Part shown: one piece after another, positions 1 to 8,671 of the stretch
How the letters are laid out: each line of letters starts with the position of its first letter
Position numbering within the stretch: position 1 is the first letter of the stretch
NCBI GenBank assembly: GCA_047601145.1
Contig: JASGJW010000001.1
Location: 930,001 to 994,000 of the forward strand
Direction: 5' to 3'
Source of the DNA: UBA7672 sp047601145
Lineage (GTDB): Bacteria > Pseudomonadota > Alphaproteobacteria > Caulobacterales > Hyphomonadaceae
Length of the DNA: 64,000 nucleotides
Position numbers and translations under genes: made by a program
Notes under the pieces: model-generated
Database searches by the model: none
The model's input: only the letters and a program-made list of their open reading frames with translations
Told to the model about the DNA's origin: nothing

Positions 1-10
1 ATGTGGGTAT

Positions 11-15
11 CTCCT
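11..15 (-). promoter_or_regulatory. RBS of a divergent gene beyond the left edge
   Basis: On the minus strand bases 15 to 11 read AGGAG. Eight bases later the strand reads AT at the window edge, which would be the first two bases of an ATG. A gene divergent from the MarR/OhrR regulator therefore probably starts at the edge. In OhrR systems the divergent or neighbouring gene is often the peroxidase gene ohr, but nothing of its coding sequence is visible here. Confidence 0.4.
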
Positions 16-27
16 GTTTGTTGCAGC

Positions 28-101
28 GATAATCGTTATCGCGATAACTAACTAGATAGAGCGCACCGAACCCCTTGTCCAGATAATATTTATCGCTATA
101 A
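28..101. promoter_or_regulatory. Two operator-like palindromes for the MarR/OhrR regulator
   Basis: Bases 35-48 form a perfect 14-bp palindrome, GTTATCGCGATAAC. Bases 90-101 read TTATCGCTATAA, one mismatch from the core TTATCGCGATAA at 36-47. A further GATAA/TTATC inverted repeat spans 28-40. MarR-family dimers bind such AT-flanked palindromes, usually over their own promoter and that of the divergent target. The position between regulator and left-edge gene fits autoregulation and target control. The assignment to this protein is inference. Confidence 0.6.
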
Positions 102-143
102 TGAATTTCGTCGTAAGTGACTGGCCTGACGAAGGATTTTCTG

Positions 144-587
144 ATGTCGAAGCCTCATCTCGTGCCGCTGGACGGCCAATTGTGCTTCTCGCTGTACTCC
201 ACCTCGATCGCGATTAACCGGCTCTACAAGCCGATGCTGGACGAGCTGGGCGTCACTTATCCGCAATATCTCGTGCTGAGCGCGCTGTGGGAGGAGGACG
301 GGCAGACGATCACGGCGATCGCGGATCGGCTGGCGCTGGAACCCTCGACAATCACGCCGCTGGTGAAGCGGCTGGAGGTCGCTGAGTTCGTGACGCGTGA
401 GCGCAATGCGGAGGACGAGCGGAAGGTGCAGGTCTTTCTCTCAGCCAAGGGAAAGAGGCTGCGCGCGGACTCGGGCTGTCTCACTGACGCGCTGCTGAAA
501 AATTCGGGGCTGACGGTGAAAGAGATGATCGATCTCAACGATCGCATCCAGCGCCTGCGCGCGGCGCTGACGGGCGGAGAGGGCTGA
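144..587 (+). CDS. ohrR: MarR-family transcriptional regulator, OhrR type
   Basis: A 147-residue winged-helix repressor of the MarR family, OhrR branch, which senses organic hydroperoxides through a reactive N-terminal cysteine. Cys14 sits in QLCFSLYS, the position of the sensing Cys in OhrR. A second Cys at 112 matches the resolving cysteine of two-Cys OhrR proteins such as the Xanthomonas one. The HTH lies around residues 55-80. The ATG at 144 is preferred over the GTG at 117 because AAGGA lies just upstream. Two palindromes upstream (28-101) are likely its operators. It stands opposite a gene starting at the left edge, possibly ohr. The family call is firm; the peroxide role is inferred from the cysteines. 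Confidence 0.85.
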   Translation: MSKPHLVPLDGQLCFSLYSTSIAINRLYKPMLDELGVTYPQYLVLSALWEEDGQTITAIADRLALEPSTITPLVKRLEVAEFVTRERNAEDERKVQVFLSAKGKRLRADSGCLTDALLKNSGLTVKEMIDLNDRIQRLRAALTGGEG

Positions 588-591
588 CGCG

Positions 592-2241
592 CTAGGGGAC
601 CGTCGTCTGGTAGCGGATCTCGACCGAGCTGTTGGCCGGCACGGTGACGCGGAAGAGTGGGCTCCCGTCCTTCTTCGCGACAGGGTGATCTGCTTTCACG
701 ATCTGCTGCCCGTCATCAAGGTAGACCTGAACCTCTGTCTGGATCGGGAAGGGGCGGGCGTTAGTGATCTCGATGCGGGCGATCCGGTCCAAGAGCCTCT
801 TGGCCCCGTTGGCGCCTCGAACAAAGGGTAAAGACTTCGCGGTCGCGGTGCGGCTCTCCAGGACCTGGCGAATCTGCGCGTCGGGGCTTTCGGAGAGGTC
901 GAGTTCGGTCTCCTCGTTTACCGCGAGATCGCGAAGGTTGGTTTCGGCGGCGAGCAGCCGGCGGGCGGCGGCGCCACTGCCGACAGTCTCGAAGACGGCG
1001 ACGCGGCCGGAAGGAAGCGGCAGGCCAAGATTGTGCTTGCTGTCGTTAATCGTCCGCAGCCGGATGATCATCGGCATGAGGTCCTGGTTCTGGTTGGCGT
1101 CGAGGTCGGCCTCATAGGTCTTCGTCACAGGGACGCCGGCGCGATCGAGCAGGCGGACCTGCTTGGACTGCCGGCTCGCCAGTGTCGTACGATCGGGGAT
1201 GCGGTAGAGCTTTAGGTCGCCGAGGTTTTCGGCATCGCCAATGCGGGCGCCGGTCACAATGACGTCGTTCTTCTCGGCAGCCCTCGCCATCACCGCCATC
1301 GGAGCCGGCACGGGGCGAGGGAAGCGGTCCGGATCGAAGCCAAGCGGGAACGCGCGTTCGATCGTGATGGGAGGCGGAAGGTCGCTGGTCGTCTCCTGCG
1401 GCCAGCACTGGGCGAGGATGGGCTGACCAATGGAGATCGGTTCGATGTCGCCGCTTTCCCGGTTGAGCCGGCCGGCGACCACCTGGACGCGCGCGTTGGG
1501 AAAGCCCGTCCCATTGCCGTTGGCGAGCGTCACCCAGGCGCCGAGATCAAGCTTGCCAGGGGTTGTGCTCATGCTGGCGACATAGTCGGCCGACCAGTCG
1601 AAGCCGCGCGCGAGATAGGACAGCTGGACTGTCGCTTCCACGCGTTCCGTGGTGCGCGTGAGGACGGAAAGGGTGGGTTTTGCCGAGAGGCCAGATCCTG
1701 CCGAGTCAAAAACGAAGGTTTCGGGAAGGCCAGAGCAGCGCAGCGCCTCGATGCCGTCTGGTGTCTCGACCACAACGCCTCCGGCGGCGGACCTGATGAC
1801 GCCCTGGCTGCGAGTGGTCGCGCCTGTCGCCGGATCCGTACGCACGAGCTGGACGCGGCCGCCTTGCGCCTGTGTCGCGTCGACAAGCGCTTCGGGGCTG
1901 AGGAGGGCGGCATCGCGGTTCTTTTCGATGACGCCCGAGGGCAGGCCCGTGACGATCGCCGAGGCAGGCTCGATGCCATCAGCGACGCCTTCGAAGCGGA
2001 GACGGTGCTCGCCCGGCGTCAGCACGACGCGGCGTATCTCGGTGATGAAGGCAAAGCCGCCCAGCTCATTGAGATCGAAGCCGCCCTCGTCGCGATAAGG
2101 ATTGCGATAGACGGTGACCGAGAGGTCGTGCGGGGCCGCCGCTACCACATCCTGCGCCAGCGCGGCCCCATTGAGTGCGAGTGGCGCGCCAACAAGAGCG
2201 AGCGCAGAGACAAGAAGGCGGCTGGCGTTGGCCATGCGCAT
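592..2241 (-). CDS. DUF4139 domain-containing secreted protein
   Basis: About 549 residues with an N-terminal signal peptide ending near ALAQ and then a DUF4139-type body: an early beta segment beginning LSVTVYRNPYRDEGG, and a later part with TTLASRQSKQVRLLD and a C-terminal YLDDG beta region. The function of DUF4139 proteins is unknown; many are envelope-exported. This is the downstream gene of a two-gene minus-strand operon, nine bases after a paralogue. GTG 2244, ATG 2241 and ATG 2235 are all possible starts. 2241 is chosen as the first ATG downstream of a GAGG about ten bases away. The encoded substrate or partner cannot be read from the sequence. Confidence 0.75.
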   Translation of the reverse strand: MRMANASRLLVSALALVGAPLALNGAALAQDVVAAAPHDLSVTVYRNPYRDEGGFDLNELGGFAFITEIRRVVLTPGEHRLRFEGVADGIEPASAIVTGLPSGVIEKNRDAALLSPEALVDATQAQGGRVQLVRTDPATGATTRSQGVIRSAAGGVVVETPDGIEALRCSGLPETFVFDSAGSGLSAKPTLSVLTRTTERVEATVQLSYLARGFDWSADYVASMSTTPGKLDLGAWVTLANGNGTGFPNARVQVVAGRLNRESGDIEPISIGQPILAQCWPQETTSDLPPPITIERAFPLGFDPDRFPRPVPAPMAVMARAAEKNDVIVTGARIGDAENLGDLKLYRIPDRTTLASRQSKQVRLLDRAGVPVTKTYEADLDANQNQDLMPMIIRLRTINDSKHNLGLPLPSGRVAVFETVGSGAAARRLLAAETNLRDLAVNEETELDLSESPDAQIRQVLESRTATAKSLPFVRGANGAKRLLDRIARIEITNARPFPIQTEVQVYLDDGQQIVKADHPVAKKDGSPLFRVTVPANSSVEIRYQTTVP

Positions 2242-2253
2242 CACGGCCCGGCC

Positions 2254-3639
2254 TCAGTAGGTCGATTCGAAGACTGCAGTGACCTCGGTCTTGCCGTTGG
2301 CCGGCACGTTCACGGTCCATTCGGCCACATCGGCGTTGAGGCGTGCGCTCTTCAGGCTTTCGGTGAGAATGCGCGTATCGCCCCAGAGCCCGTCCTGCTG
2401 CAGCCTGACGGTTACCGCTTTGGAGCCGGCATTGGTGAGCGTGTAGCGCATGGAGGTGCGCCAGGAGCGGTTACTCAGCTTCTCGCGCTTCTCGACGACG
2501 GGCTTCACCTTGACGTCGAAAGCATCGCCCGTTGAGAGCGACAGGGTCGAGCCCATCGGTGTGTGGTCGATCGTGCTCTCCCCGATGAATTGCGGATCGC
2601 CCTTCTTATCGCGCATGTAGAAGCGCAGGACGCCGGCGGGCAGCTGATCGCCCAGCCCCTTCGCGGAGCCGGTGGAGAAGCGATAGACGGTCTTCGCGCT
2701 TTGGGGATCTTCCTGTGTCCCCATCCAGTAGTTGCGGAATTCATAGCCGTGTTCGGCGGGGACACCGTGCACGTCGAGGAAGGAGACCTGCTTGGTCTGC
2801 ATATTTGCGATCGTGGTGCGTTCGGCCAGCGGGTAGAGATAGAAGTCGCCAAGGCGTTCGCGTGTTCCGCTCTCGGTTCCAGCCTCGACCAGGCTAGGGC
2901 GCTGCGGCGGGCGTCCGTACTGCGGGCCCCCCTGATAGCCGTCGGCGCGCATGGGGGACCCTGCAACCAGCGTGGTCTGCGCGTTGTCATAGGTCGTGCC
3001 GCTGGAATTGGTGAGCGTCACCCAGCCTTGCACGTCAATCTTGCCCGCGGCGTCATCGTAGAGGGCGACATAATCAGCGCGCCAGCCAAGACCTGCGGTG
3101 AGATAGTTGAGCGTTGCCTGCTGCGCTCCCTTGCGGGCGCCGTTGACAGTGACAGAGAGCGTGGGGCGCGCGCGCAGATTGTCCGGCACCTTGTCGAAAA
3201 TCACGCGGACGGGCAGGCCATCATCGCGCAGCACTTCGATGCGTTCGCCGATCTTGAGCACGACGCCGCCATTGGTGGCGAGCACCTGCGCCTGTTCGCG
3301 GGTTTCCTGGCCGGTCGCGGGATTGACACGCACAATGGTCACGACGCTACCGACGGCCTTTTCCATCAGCTTGCCGGGGGTGAGCAGGTCGAAGTCGAAA
3401 TTCTGTTCGACGATGGTGATGCCGGTGGCGGCAAGCGATACTGTCTCGGGCCGGATCTGGGCTGAGACGTCCGCGAATTCGAGGCGCTGGCGGCCGCCGT
3501 CCAGGTCAACCTGCCGCTTGTCCTGCACAAGGGCGAGATCATCCGCATAGATCGTGACGGCCAGCTGGCGCTGTTGCGCGAAGGCCGGTGAAATAGCCAT
3601 CAGCGCGCACGAGGCGGCCAGAGCGATGCTAAGCTTCAT
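2254..3639 (-). CDS. DUF4139 domain-containing secreted protein (paralogue)
   Basis: A 461-residue protein with a clear signal peptide (MKLSIALAAS to AFAQQ) and a DUF4139-like body. Landmarks shared with the next gene include LAVTIYADDLALV near the N-terminus, YLTAGLGWRADYVA in the middle, and RTTIANMQTKQVSFLD further on. The ATG at 3639 has GGGGAGA about eight bases upstream. The long in-frame extension to 3831 lacks an RBS and encodes basic, low-complexity sequence, so it is rejected. It leads an operon with the paralogue at 592-2241 and is divergent from the M13 peptidase gene. Function unknown. Confidence 0.75.
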   Translation of the reverse strand: MKLSIALAASCALMAISPAFAQQRQLAVTIYADDLALVQDKRQVDLDGGRQRLEFADVSAQIRPETVSLAATGITIVEQNFDFDLLTPGKLMEKAVGSVVTIVRVNPATGQETREQAQVLATNGGVVLKIGERIEVLRDDGLPVRVIFDKVPDNLRARPTLSVTVNGARKGAQQATLNYLTAGLGWRADYVALYDDAAGKIDVQGWVTLTNSSGTTYDNAQTTLVAGSPMRADGYQGGPQYGRPPQRPSLVEAGTESGTRERLGDFYLYPLAERTTIANMQTKQVSFLDVHGVPAEHGYEFRNYWMGTQEDPQSAKTVYRFSTGSAKGLGDQLPAGVLRFYMRDKKGDPQFIGESTIDHTPMGSTLSLSTGDAFDVKVKPVVEKREKLSNRSWRTSMRYTLTNAGSKAVTVRLQQDGLWGDTRILTESLKSARLNADVAEWTVNVPANGKTEVTAVFESTY

Positions 3640-3811
3640 GAGAGCGTCTCCCCGATGTTGAGATGACGCTAGCGTGCTTTTGTGGCCGCCGGGAGGGCGT
3701 TTGCGTGGATTTTGCGAGTGCGAAATGCGGCGTGACAGGGGCACTGGTCTCGAACGCGCGGCGGGTCTATCTGGGCGTTGGGGACGTGCATTGCTGGCCT
3801 GGGAGACTGTC

Positions 3812-5845
3812 ATGAATCGCCGCGTCCTCACTCTTTCTGTTGCCGCTCTTGGTCTTGCGGTTGCCGCTTACGCGCAGGGGATCGATAGCGGCGGCATCGA
3901 CAAGACCGTGAAGCCCGGCGACGATTTCTTCGCCTACGCGAATGGCGAGTGGCTCAAGACGGCCGAAATTCCGGCCGACCGATCGAGCTGGGGCGGCAAT
4001 GCAATCCTTGCTGACATCGTCGAGAAGGATGTTGCGGGACTGATCCAGGGCGCGTCGGCGTCGAAACCCCAGGCGGGAACCGAAGCCGCGAAGATCGCGG
4101 ATTTCTATGCGGCCTACATGGATGAAGCCGGAATTGAGGCGAAGGGCGTCGCGCCGCTGAAGGCGGAGCTGGACAGGATCGCAGCGATCAACGGACCGAA
4201 GACGCTGTCTGCCTATTTCGGATCGCAGCTGCGCGCCGATGTCGACGTGATGAACAACACCAAGATCACCACGGACAACCTGTTCGGCCTGTGGGTGGCG
4301 GCGGACTTCGACAAGCCGACGACGTATTCGCCCTTCCTGCTGCAGGGCGGGTTGAGCCTGCCGAGCCGTGACTATTATCTCGCGGACAATCCGCGCATGG
4401 CCGGCATTCGCGATGGGTTCAAAGCGCATATCGCATCGGTGCTGAAGCTTGCGGGCATGGCGGACGCCAACGCCAAGGCGCAGCGCATCTTCGATCTCGA
4501 GATGAAGATTGCGGGCGTGCACTATTCGCTGGCGGATTCGGAAGATCCGGCGAAGGGCAACAATCACTGGTCGCGCGCCGATCTCGATCAAAAGGCGCCT
4601 GGTATCGACTGGGCGCAGTTCCTGAGCGCGGCCGGGCTGTCGAAACAGAAAGGCTTTGTCGTCTGGCAGCCGAATGCGTTCACGGGCGAGGCAGCGCTGG
4701 TGAAGGCGACGCCGATCGATACGTGGAAGGAATATCTCGCCTTCCACTATATCGACCGCAATTCGGGCGTCCTGCCGAAGGCGTTCGTCGACGAGCGGTT
4801 CAACTTCTACGGCAAGACGCTGTCGGGAACGCCGGCGATCGCTGACCGGTGGAAGCGCGGGATCGCGGCGGTCAACGCTTCGCTCGGCGAGGCGGTGGGC
4901 AAGCTTTACGTCGACAAACACTTCCCCGCTTCCTCGAAGGCGGAAGTCTCGACGATGGTGAAGAACATCACGGCGGCGTTCGACAAGCGGATCGATGCGC
5001 TCGACTGGATGGATCCCGCAACCAAGAAGGAAGCCAAGGCGAAGCTCGACGCACTGAAGGTCGGCATCGGTTATCCGGACAAGTGGCGGAGCTATGCGGG
5101 GTTGAACGTCAAAAAGGATGATGCGTTCGGCAATGCGCAGCGCGCAGGCAAATACGACAGCGACCAGAAGATCGCGAAGCTGGGCAAGGCCGTCGATCGC
5201 GGCGAGTGGGTGATGAACCCGCAGCTGGTGAATGCGGTCAACCTGCCGATCCTCAACGCGCTCAACTTCCCGGCGGCGGAATTGCAGCCGCCGCATTTCG
5301 ACCCGAAGGCGTCGGCGGCCGCGAATTACGGCTCCATCGGCGCAATCATTGGCCACGAGATCAGCCACAGCTTCGACAACAGCGGCGCACAATTCGATTC
5401 GAAAGGCCGGATGCGCAACTGGTGGACGAAGGAAGACTTCGCCCATTTTGAAGCCTCCGGAGACGCCCTGGCAAAACAGTTCGACACCTATCATCCCTTC
5501 CCGGATGCGTCGGTGAAGGGCGAGCAGACGCTGGGCGAGAACATCGCCGACGTCGCAGGCTTGTCGGCGGCGTATGATGCATACCGCGCCTCGCTGGGCG
5601 GCAAGCCGGGGCCCGAGTTCGGCGGTTATTCCAGCGACCAGCAGTTCTTCATCTCGTATGCGCAGACCTGGCGGCTGAAGACGCGCGAGGCGGCGCTGCG
5701 CCAGCAGCTGCTGACCGACGGCCATGCGCCGGCGCAGTATCGCGCGCTGACGGTGCGCAATCTCGATGCCTGGTATCCGGCCTTCGGCGTCAAGGAAGGC
5801 GACAAGCTCTACCTGGGACCGAAGGATCGCGTGAAAGTCTGGTAG
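3812..5845 (+). CDS. M13 family metallopeptidase (neprilysin/PepO-like)
   Basis: A 677-residue zinc endopeptidase of family M13 with a signal peptide (MNRRVLTLSVAALG to AYAQG), so it is exported. The zinc-binding HEISH motif is in GHEISHSFDNSG. The second motif, ENIAD, provides the third zinc ligand and follows about 60 residues later. The C-terminus ends in RVKVW, as is common for bacterial members. The ATG at 3812 has GGGAGA upstream; the longer frame from 3674 is not supported. It probably degrades small peptides in the periplasm. The next gene, a P450, starts 28 bases later in the same direction, but a functional link is not evident. Confidence 0.9.
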   Translation: MNRRVLTLSVAALGLAVAAYAQGIDSGGIDKTVKPGDDFFAYANGEWLKTAEIPADRSSWGGNAILADIVEKDVAGLIQGASASKPQAGTEAAKIADFYAAYMDEAGIEAKGVAPLKAELDRIAAINGPKTLSAYFGSQLRADVDVMNNTKITTDNLFGLWVAADFDKPTTYSPFLLQGGLSLPSRDYYLADNPRMAGIRDGFKAHIASVLKLAGMADANAKAQRIFDLEMKIAGVHYSLADSEDPAKGNNHWSRADLDQKAPGIDWAQFLSAAGLSKQKGFVVWQPNAFTGEAALVKATPIDTWKEYLAFHYIDRNSGVLPKAFVDERFNFYGKTLSGTPAIADRWKRGIAAVNASLGEAVGKLYVDKHFPASSKAEVSTMVKNITAAFDKRIDALDWMDPATKKEAKAKLDALKVGIGYPDKWRSYAGLNVKKDDAFGNAQRAGKYDSDQKIAKLGKAVDRGEWVMNPQLVNAVNLPILNALNFPAAELQPPHFDPKASAAANYGSIGAIIGHEISHSFDNSGAQFDSKGRMRNWWTKEDFAHFEASGDALAKQFDTYHPFPDASVKGEQTLGENIADVAGLSAAYDAYRASLGGKPGPEFGGYSSDQQFFISYAQTWRLKTREAALRQQLLTDGHAPAQYRALTVRNLDAWYPAFGVKEGDKLYLGPKDRVKVW

Positions 5846-5873
5846 GCGATACGTCCGGCGGGAGGAGGGCGGG

Positions 5874-7256
5874 ATGAGCGAGGCTACGGTTTCCGAGGCG
5901 CCGCTTGTCGGCATCACGCCGCCGGACAAGCCGCTCGGCCTGTTGAAGCTGATCAAGGTCTCGCGCGAGAACGGCATGGCGACCATTCCGCGCGGCGCCT
6001 ATGACGAGCTGATCTACGAACTGAAGGGCGCGGGCGGAAGCGCGCTGATCGTCAGCGATCCTGTGGGCGTCAAGCGCATCCTGCTCGACAATGTCGCCAA
6101 TTATCCCAAGGCCCCGCAGGACACCCCGCTCCTGTCGGCGACCCTGGGCGATGGGCTGCTGACGCTGGATGGCGAGAAGTGGCGGGCGCATCGTCGCCTG
6201 ATGTCGCCGCCATTCGATCATCGCAGCATCGTTTCCTACGCCCCGGCGATGGTGGAGGCGACGGAACAGTTCCTGGCCGAGTGGGACGCAAAGGGGCCAG
6301 GCGCGGAAATCGACATCGCCGAGGCGATGACGGCCCTCACGCTGAAGATCATCTCGCGCGCCATGTTCTCGACCGACAGCGGCGAGGTAGCGGACCTTTT
6401 GGGCTCGACCTTCGATCGCGGATTGGGGCAGCTGGAATTCGGGCTGGCCGATCTGTTGCCGGTGATCGGCCCGATACGGTTCAGGGGCAAGATCAGGAAG
6501 ATCAGGAAAATCTTCAGCGAGCTGGATGCGACCATGTACCGGCTGATCCAGCAGCGCGTGAAGGCGGGAGCGGCGGGTCCGAACGACCTTCTTGGCCGGC
6601 TGGTCGCCGCGCGCGATGCCGATACGGGGCTTGGCCTCACCGACCAGGAAGTGCGCGATGAGATGGTGATCATCTTCTTCGCCGGGCATGAGACGACCGC
6701 CGTCGCCATGACATTCGCCTTCTACCTGCTGGCGCAGCGGCCGGCCGTGGCGGCGCGCTTGCATGAGGAACTGGACCGTGTGCTCGGCGGGCGGACGCCG
6801 GCGCAGGAGGATCTCGCCAGCCTGCCTTACACGCGCATGGTGATGGAGGAGACGATGCGCCTCTATCCGCCCGCGCCCGGGCTCAGCGGCCGCGTTGCTG
6901 CCAATGACGACGTCATCTGTGGTCACGACGTGAAGAAGGGCACGCAGATCTTCGTGGCGCCCTGGATCATCCACCACCATACCAAGCTGTGGGAGAGGCC
7001 GGATGCATTCGAGCCTGAGAACTTTTCCGAAGAGCGCAGCAAGGGCAGGTCGCGTTTTGCGAGCCTGCCGTTCGGCGGCGGACCGCGCGTGTGCATTGGC
7101 GCAAGCCTTGCGATGACGGAGGCGTGCCTGATCCTCGCGACCGTGGCGCAGCGCTACAGCCTTGCCCTTGTGCCGGGTCAGGATATTGCGCTGCGTGCGC
7201 GCATCACATTGCGCCCGCGCGACGGGATCAGAATGACGCTGTCGCGGCGCGCATAG
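5874..7256 (+). CDS. Cytochrome P450
   Basis: A 460-residue cytochrome P450 with no signal peptide or N-terminal membrane anchor, so it is a soluble bacterial enzyme. The I-helix oxygen-activation motif is AGHETT in FFAGHETTAVAM. The ExxR motif is EETMR. The heme-thiolate loop is FGGGPRVCIGASLA, with Cys as the axial ligand. A strong GGAGG precedes ATG 5874. No ferredoxin or ferredoxin reductase gene is adjacent, so its redox partner is encoded elsewhere. Bacterial P450s of this length and class are often fatty-acid or xenobiotic hydroxylases. The substrate cannot be determined from sequence. Confidence 0.92.
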   Translation: MSEATVSEAPLVGITPPDKPLGLLKLIKVSRENGMATIPRGAYDELIYELKGAGGSALIVSDPVGVKRILLDNVANYPKAPQDTPLLSATLGDGLLTLDGEKWRAHRRLMSPPFDHRSIVSYAPAMVEATEQFLAEWDAKGPGAEIDIAEAMTALTLKIISRAMFSTDSGEVADLLGSTFDRGLGQLEFGLADLLPVIGPIRFRGKIRKIRKIFSELDATMYRLIQQRVKAGAAGPNDLLGRLVAARDADTGLGLTDQEVRDEMVIIFFAGHETTAVAMTFAFYLLAQRPAVAARLHEELDRVLGGRTPAQEDLASLPYTRMVMEETMRLYPPAPGLSGRVAANDDVICGHDVKKGTQIFVAPWIIHHHTKLWERPDAFEPENFSEERSKGRSRFASLPFGGGPRVCIGASLAMTEACLILATVAQRYSLALVPGQDIALRARITLRPRDGIRMTLSRRA

Positions 7257-7290
7257 GCGGCGTTCGCGTCCAGAAGCCGACGGTCGCGTG

Positions 7291-8268
7291 CTAGTCTTTC
7301 GGGCGAGGCTCGACCTTAAGATCGAGCTTTTGCCTGGCGCCCTCGCGCAAGATTTCCATCGGCACGCGTCTGCCAATGGTGTCTCGGGCAAGGATGCTGT
7401 GCGTGGCGTCGACTGAGGGTGTGGGAATGCCGTTGAGCGACAGGATGACGTCGCCGGGGCGCACGCCGGCGCGTTCGGCGGGCGAGCCGGAAACGACCTG
7501 AACCGCGAGGACGCCAGCTTCCGCTTCGAGTTCGAGGCGGCGGACGAGGGCGCGGGCGAGGGTTTGCGTCTGGCCGGCGATGCCGAGCCAGCCGCGCACG
7601 ACACGGCCTTCGCGCATCAGTTCGGGAATGATGCGGTTGGCCGTGTTGATCGGCACGGCAAAGCAGATGCCCTGCGCGCCGGAAATGATGGCGGTGTTGA
7701 TCCCGACGACGCGGCCGCGCGTGTCGACCAGGGCGCCGCCGGAATTCCCGGGGTTCAACGCGGCGTCGGTCTGGACGACATCCTCGATCAGGCGGCCGCT
7801 TTCCCCGCGCAGCGTGCGGCGCAAGGCGGAGACGACGCCAGCGGTGACTGTCGCCTGCAGGCCCAGCGGATTGCCAATGGCGATCGCCAACTGGCCGACT
7901 TTCAGATTGTCCGAATCGCCGAGTTCGGCGGGATGGTGCTGCGAGGTACGCAGCCGGATGAGGGCAAGGTCGGTGTCCGGGTCGGTTCCGACGATGTCCG
8001 CCTCGATGACGCGGCCATCGTGCAGCGAGGCTTCGATGCGTTCAGCCCCACGCACGACATGGTTGTTGGTGAGGGCGTAGCCGTCGGTCGTGACAAGGAC
8101 GCCGGAACCTGCGCCATCGAAGGCGTCGGCGCGCCCCCTTCGGCTACGCCGGACCCCGATGACGGATGGGCTGGCGCGCTCGACGGCGGTTATGACGGCG
8201 GCGGAAAAGGGATCGTAGCCGTCGCCTGATTCCGCAACGGGTGTGGGTTTGCCGGACTGGAACAACAT
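7291..8268 (-). CDS. Trypsin-like serine protease with PDZ domain (HtrA/DegP-like)
   Basis: A 325-residue S1C protease. The catalytic triad is visible: His in NNHVV, Asp in DTDLALIR, and Ser in LNPGNSGGAL. A single PDZ domain fills the C-terminal third (GVRPGDVILSLNGI). No signal peptide or membrane segment is apparent from ATG 8268, which is unusual for this mostly periplasmic family. The frame stays open to 8403, but that start would overlap the dodecin gene on the other strand and adds no signal sequence either. No convincing RBS precedes 8268, so the start is uncertain. It is convergent with the P450 gene. Confidence 0.8.
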   Translation of the reverse strand: MLFQSGKPTPVAESGDGYDPFSAAVITAVERASPSVIGVRRSRRGRADAFDGAGSGVLVTTDGYALTNNHVVRGAERIEASLHDGRVIEADIVGTDPDTDLALIRLRTSQHHPAELGDSDNLKVGQLAIAIGNPLGLQATVTAGVVSALRRTLRGESGRLIEDVVQTDAALNPGNSGGALVDTRGRVVGINTAIISGAQGICFAVPINTANRIIPELMREGRVVRGWLGIAGQTQTLARALVRRLELEAEAGVLAVQVVSGSPAERAGVRPGDVILSLNGIPTPSVDATHSILARDTIGRRVPMEILREGARQKLDLKVEPRPKD

Positions 8269-8401
8269 GGGCGCTAGATAGGAATCGTTCCTTCGGTTGC
8301 AAAGTGGGGAGCGTTCGTCTGGGAAGGCTCCGCGCGCGTGAACTTGACGAAGGCTTCTGGCAGAGCGCCAGCTTGGGGTCTTCTGTCGACAGGAGACTGA
8401 C

Positions 8402-8608
8402 ATGAGCGTCTACCGCGTCACTGACATCATCGGAACAAGCACCAAGGGCTGGGAGGATGCGGCGCGCGAAGCGCTCTCCACGGCGGCCGAGAGCCTGCGC
8501 GACCTGCGTATCGCCGAAGTTGTGGCCCAGGACATCACGCTGGGCGATGATGGGAAGATTTCGTCCTATCGCACCAAGCTGCGCGTCAGCTTCAAGTACG
8601 AGAAGTAG
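8402..8608 (+). CDS. Dodecin family flavin-binding protein
   Basis: A 68-residue protein matching dodecins, dodecameric flavin storage and quenching proteins of Bacteria and Archaea. Typical features are the start VYRVTDIIGTS, the flavin-stacking Trp in KGWEDAAREAL, and the last strand SYRTKLRVSFKYE. The size is exactly that of the family. It probably buffers free FMN or riboflavin in the cytosol. It is divergent from the HtrA-like gene, and the M20 peptidase follows 63 bases downstream. Confidence 0.9.
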   Translation: MSVYRVTDIIGTSTKGWEDAAREALSTAAESLRDLRIAEVVAQDITLGDDGKISSYRTKLRVSFKYEK

Positions 8609-8671
8609 ACAGCTTCCCCGCAAGGTTCTGAAGGCGCTAGACTTCGCCGCGTGGCCGGAGGAGGCGAAGCC

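Noticed and set aside
1864..2535. Long plus-strand frame opposite the DUF4139 genes
   Set aside because: It spans the junction of two well-supported minus-strand genes, has no RBS, and reads as Arg/Ala/Gly-rich shadow sequence typical of high-G+C DNA.
3767..5986. 739-residue minus-strand frame opposite the M13 peptidase gene
   Set aside because: It is the complement of a gene with clear catalytic motifs and is rich in Arg, Leu and Val like other shadows here.
5790..7604. 604-residue minus-strand frame opposite the P450 gene
   Set aside because: It covers the P450 and part of the HtrA-like gene in a wrong frame, and has no domain features.
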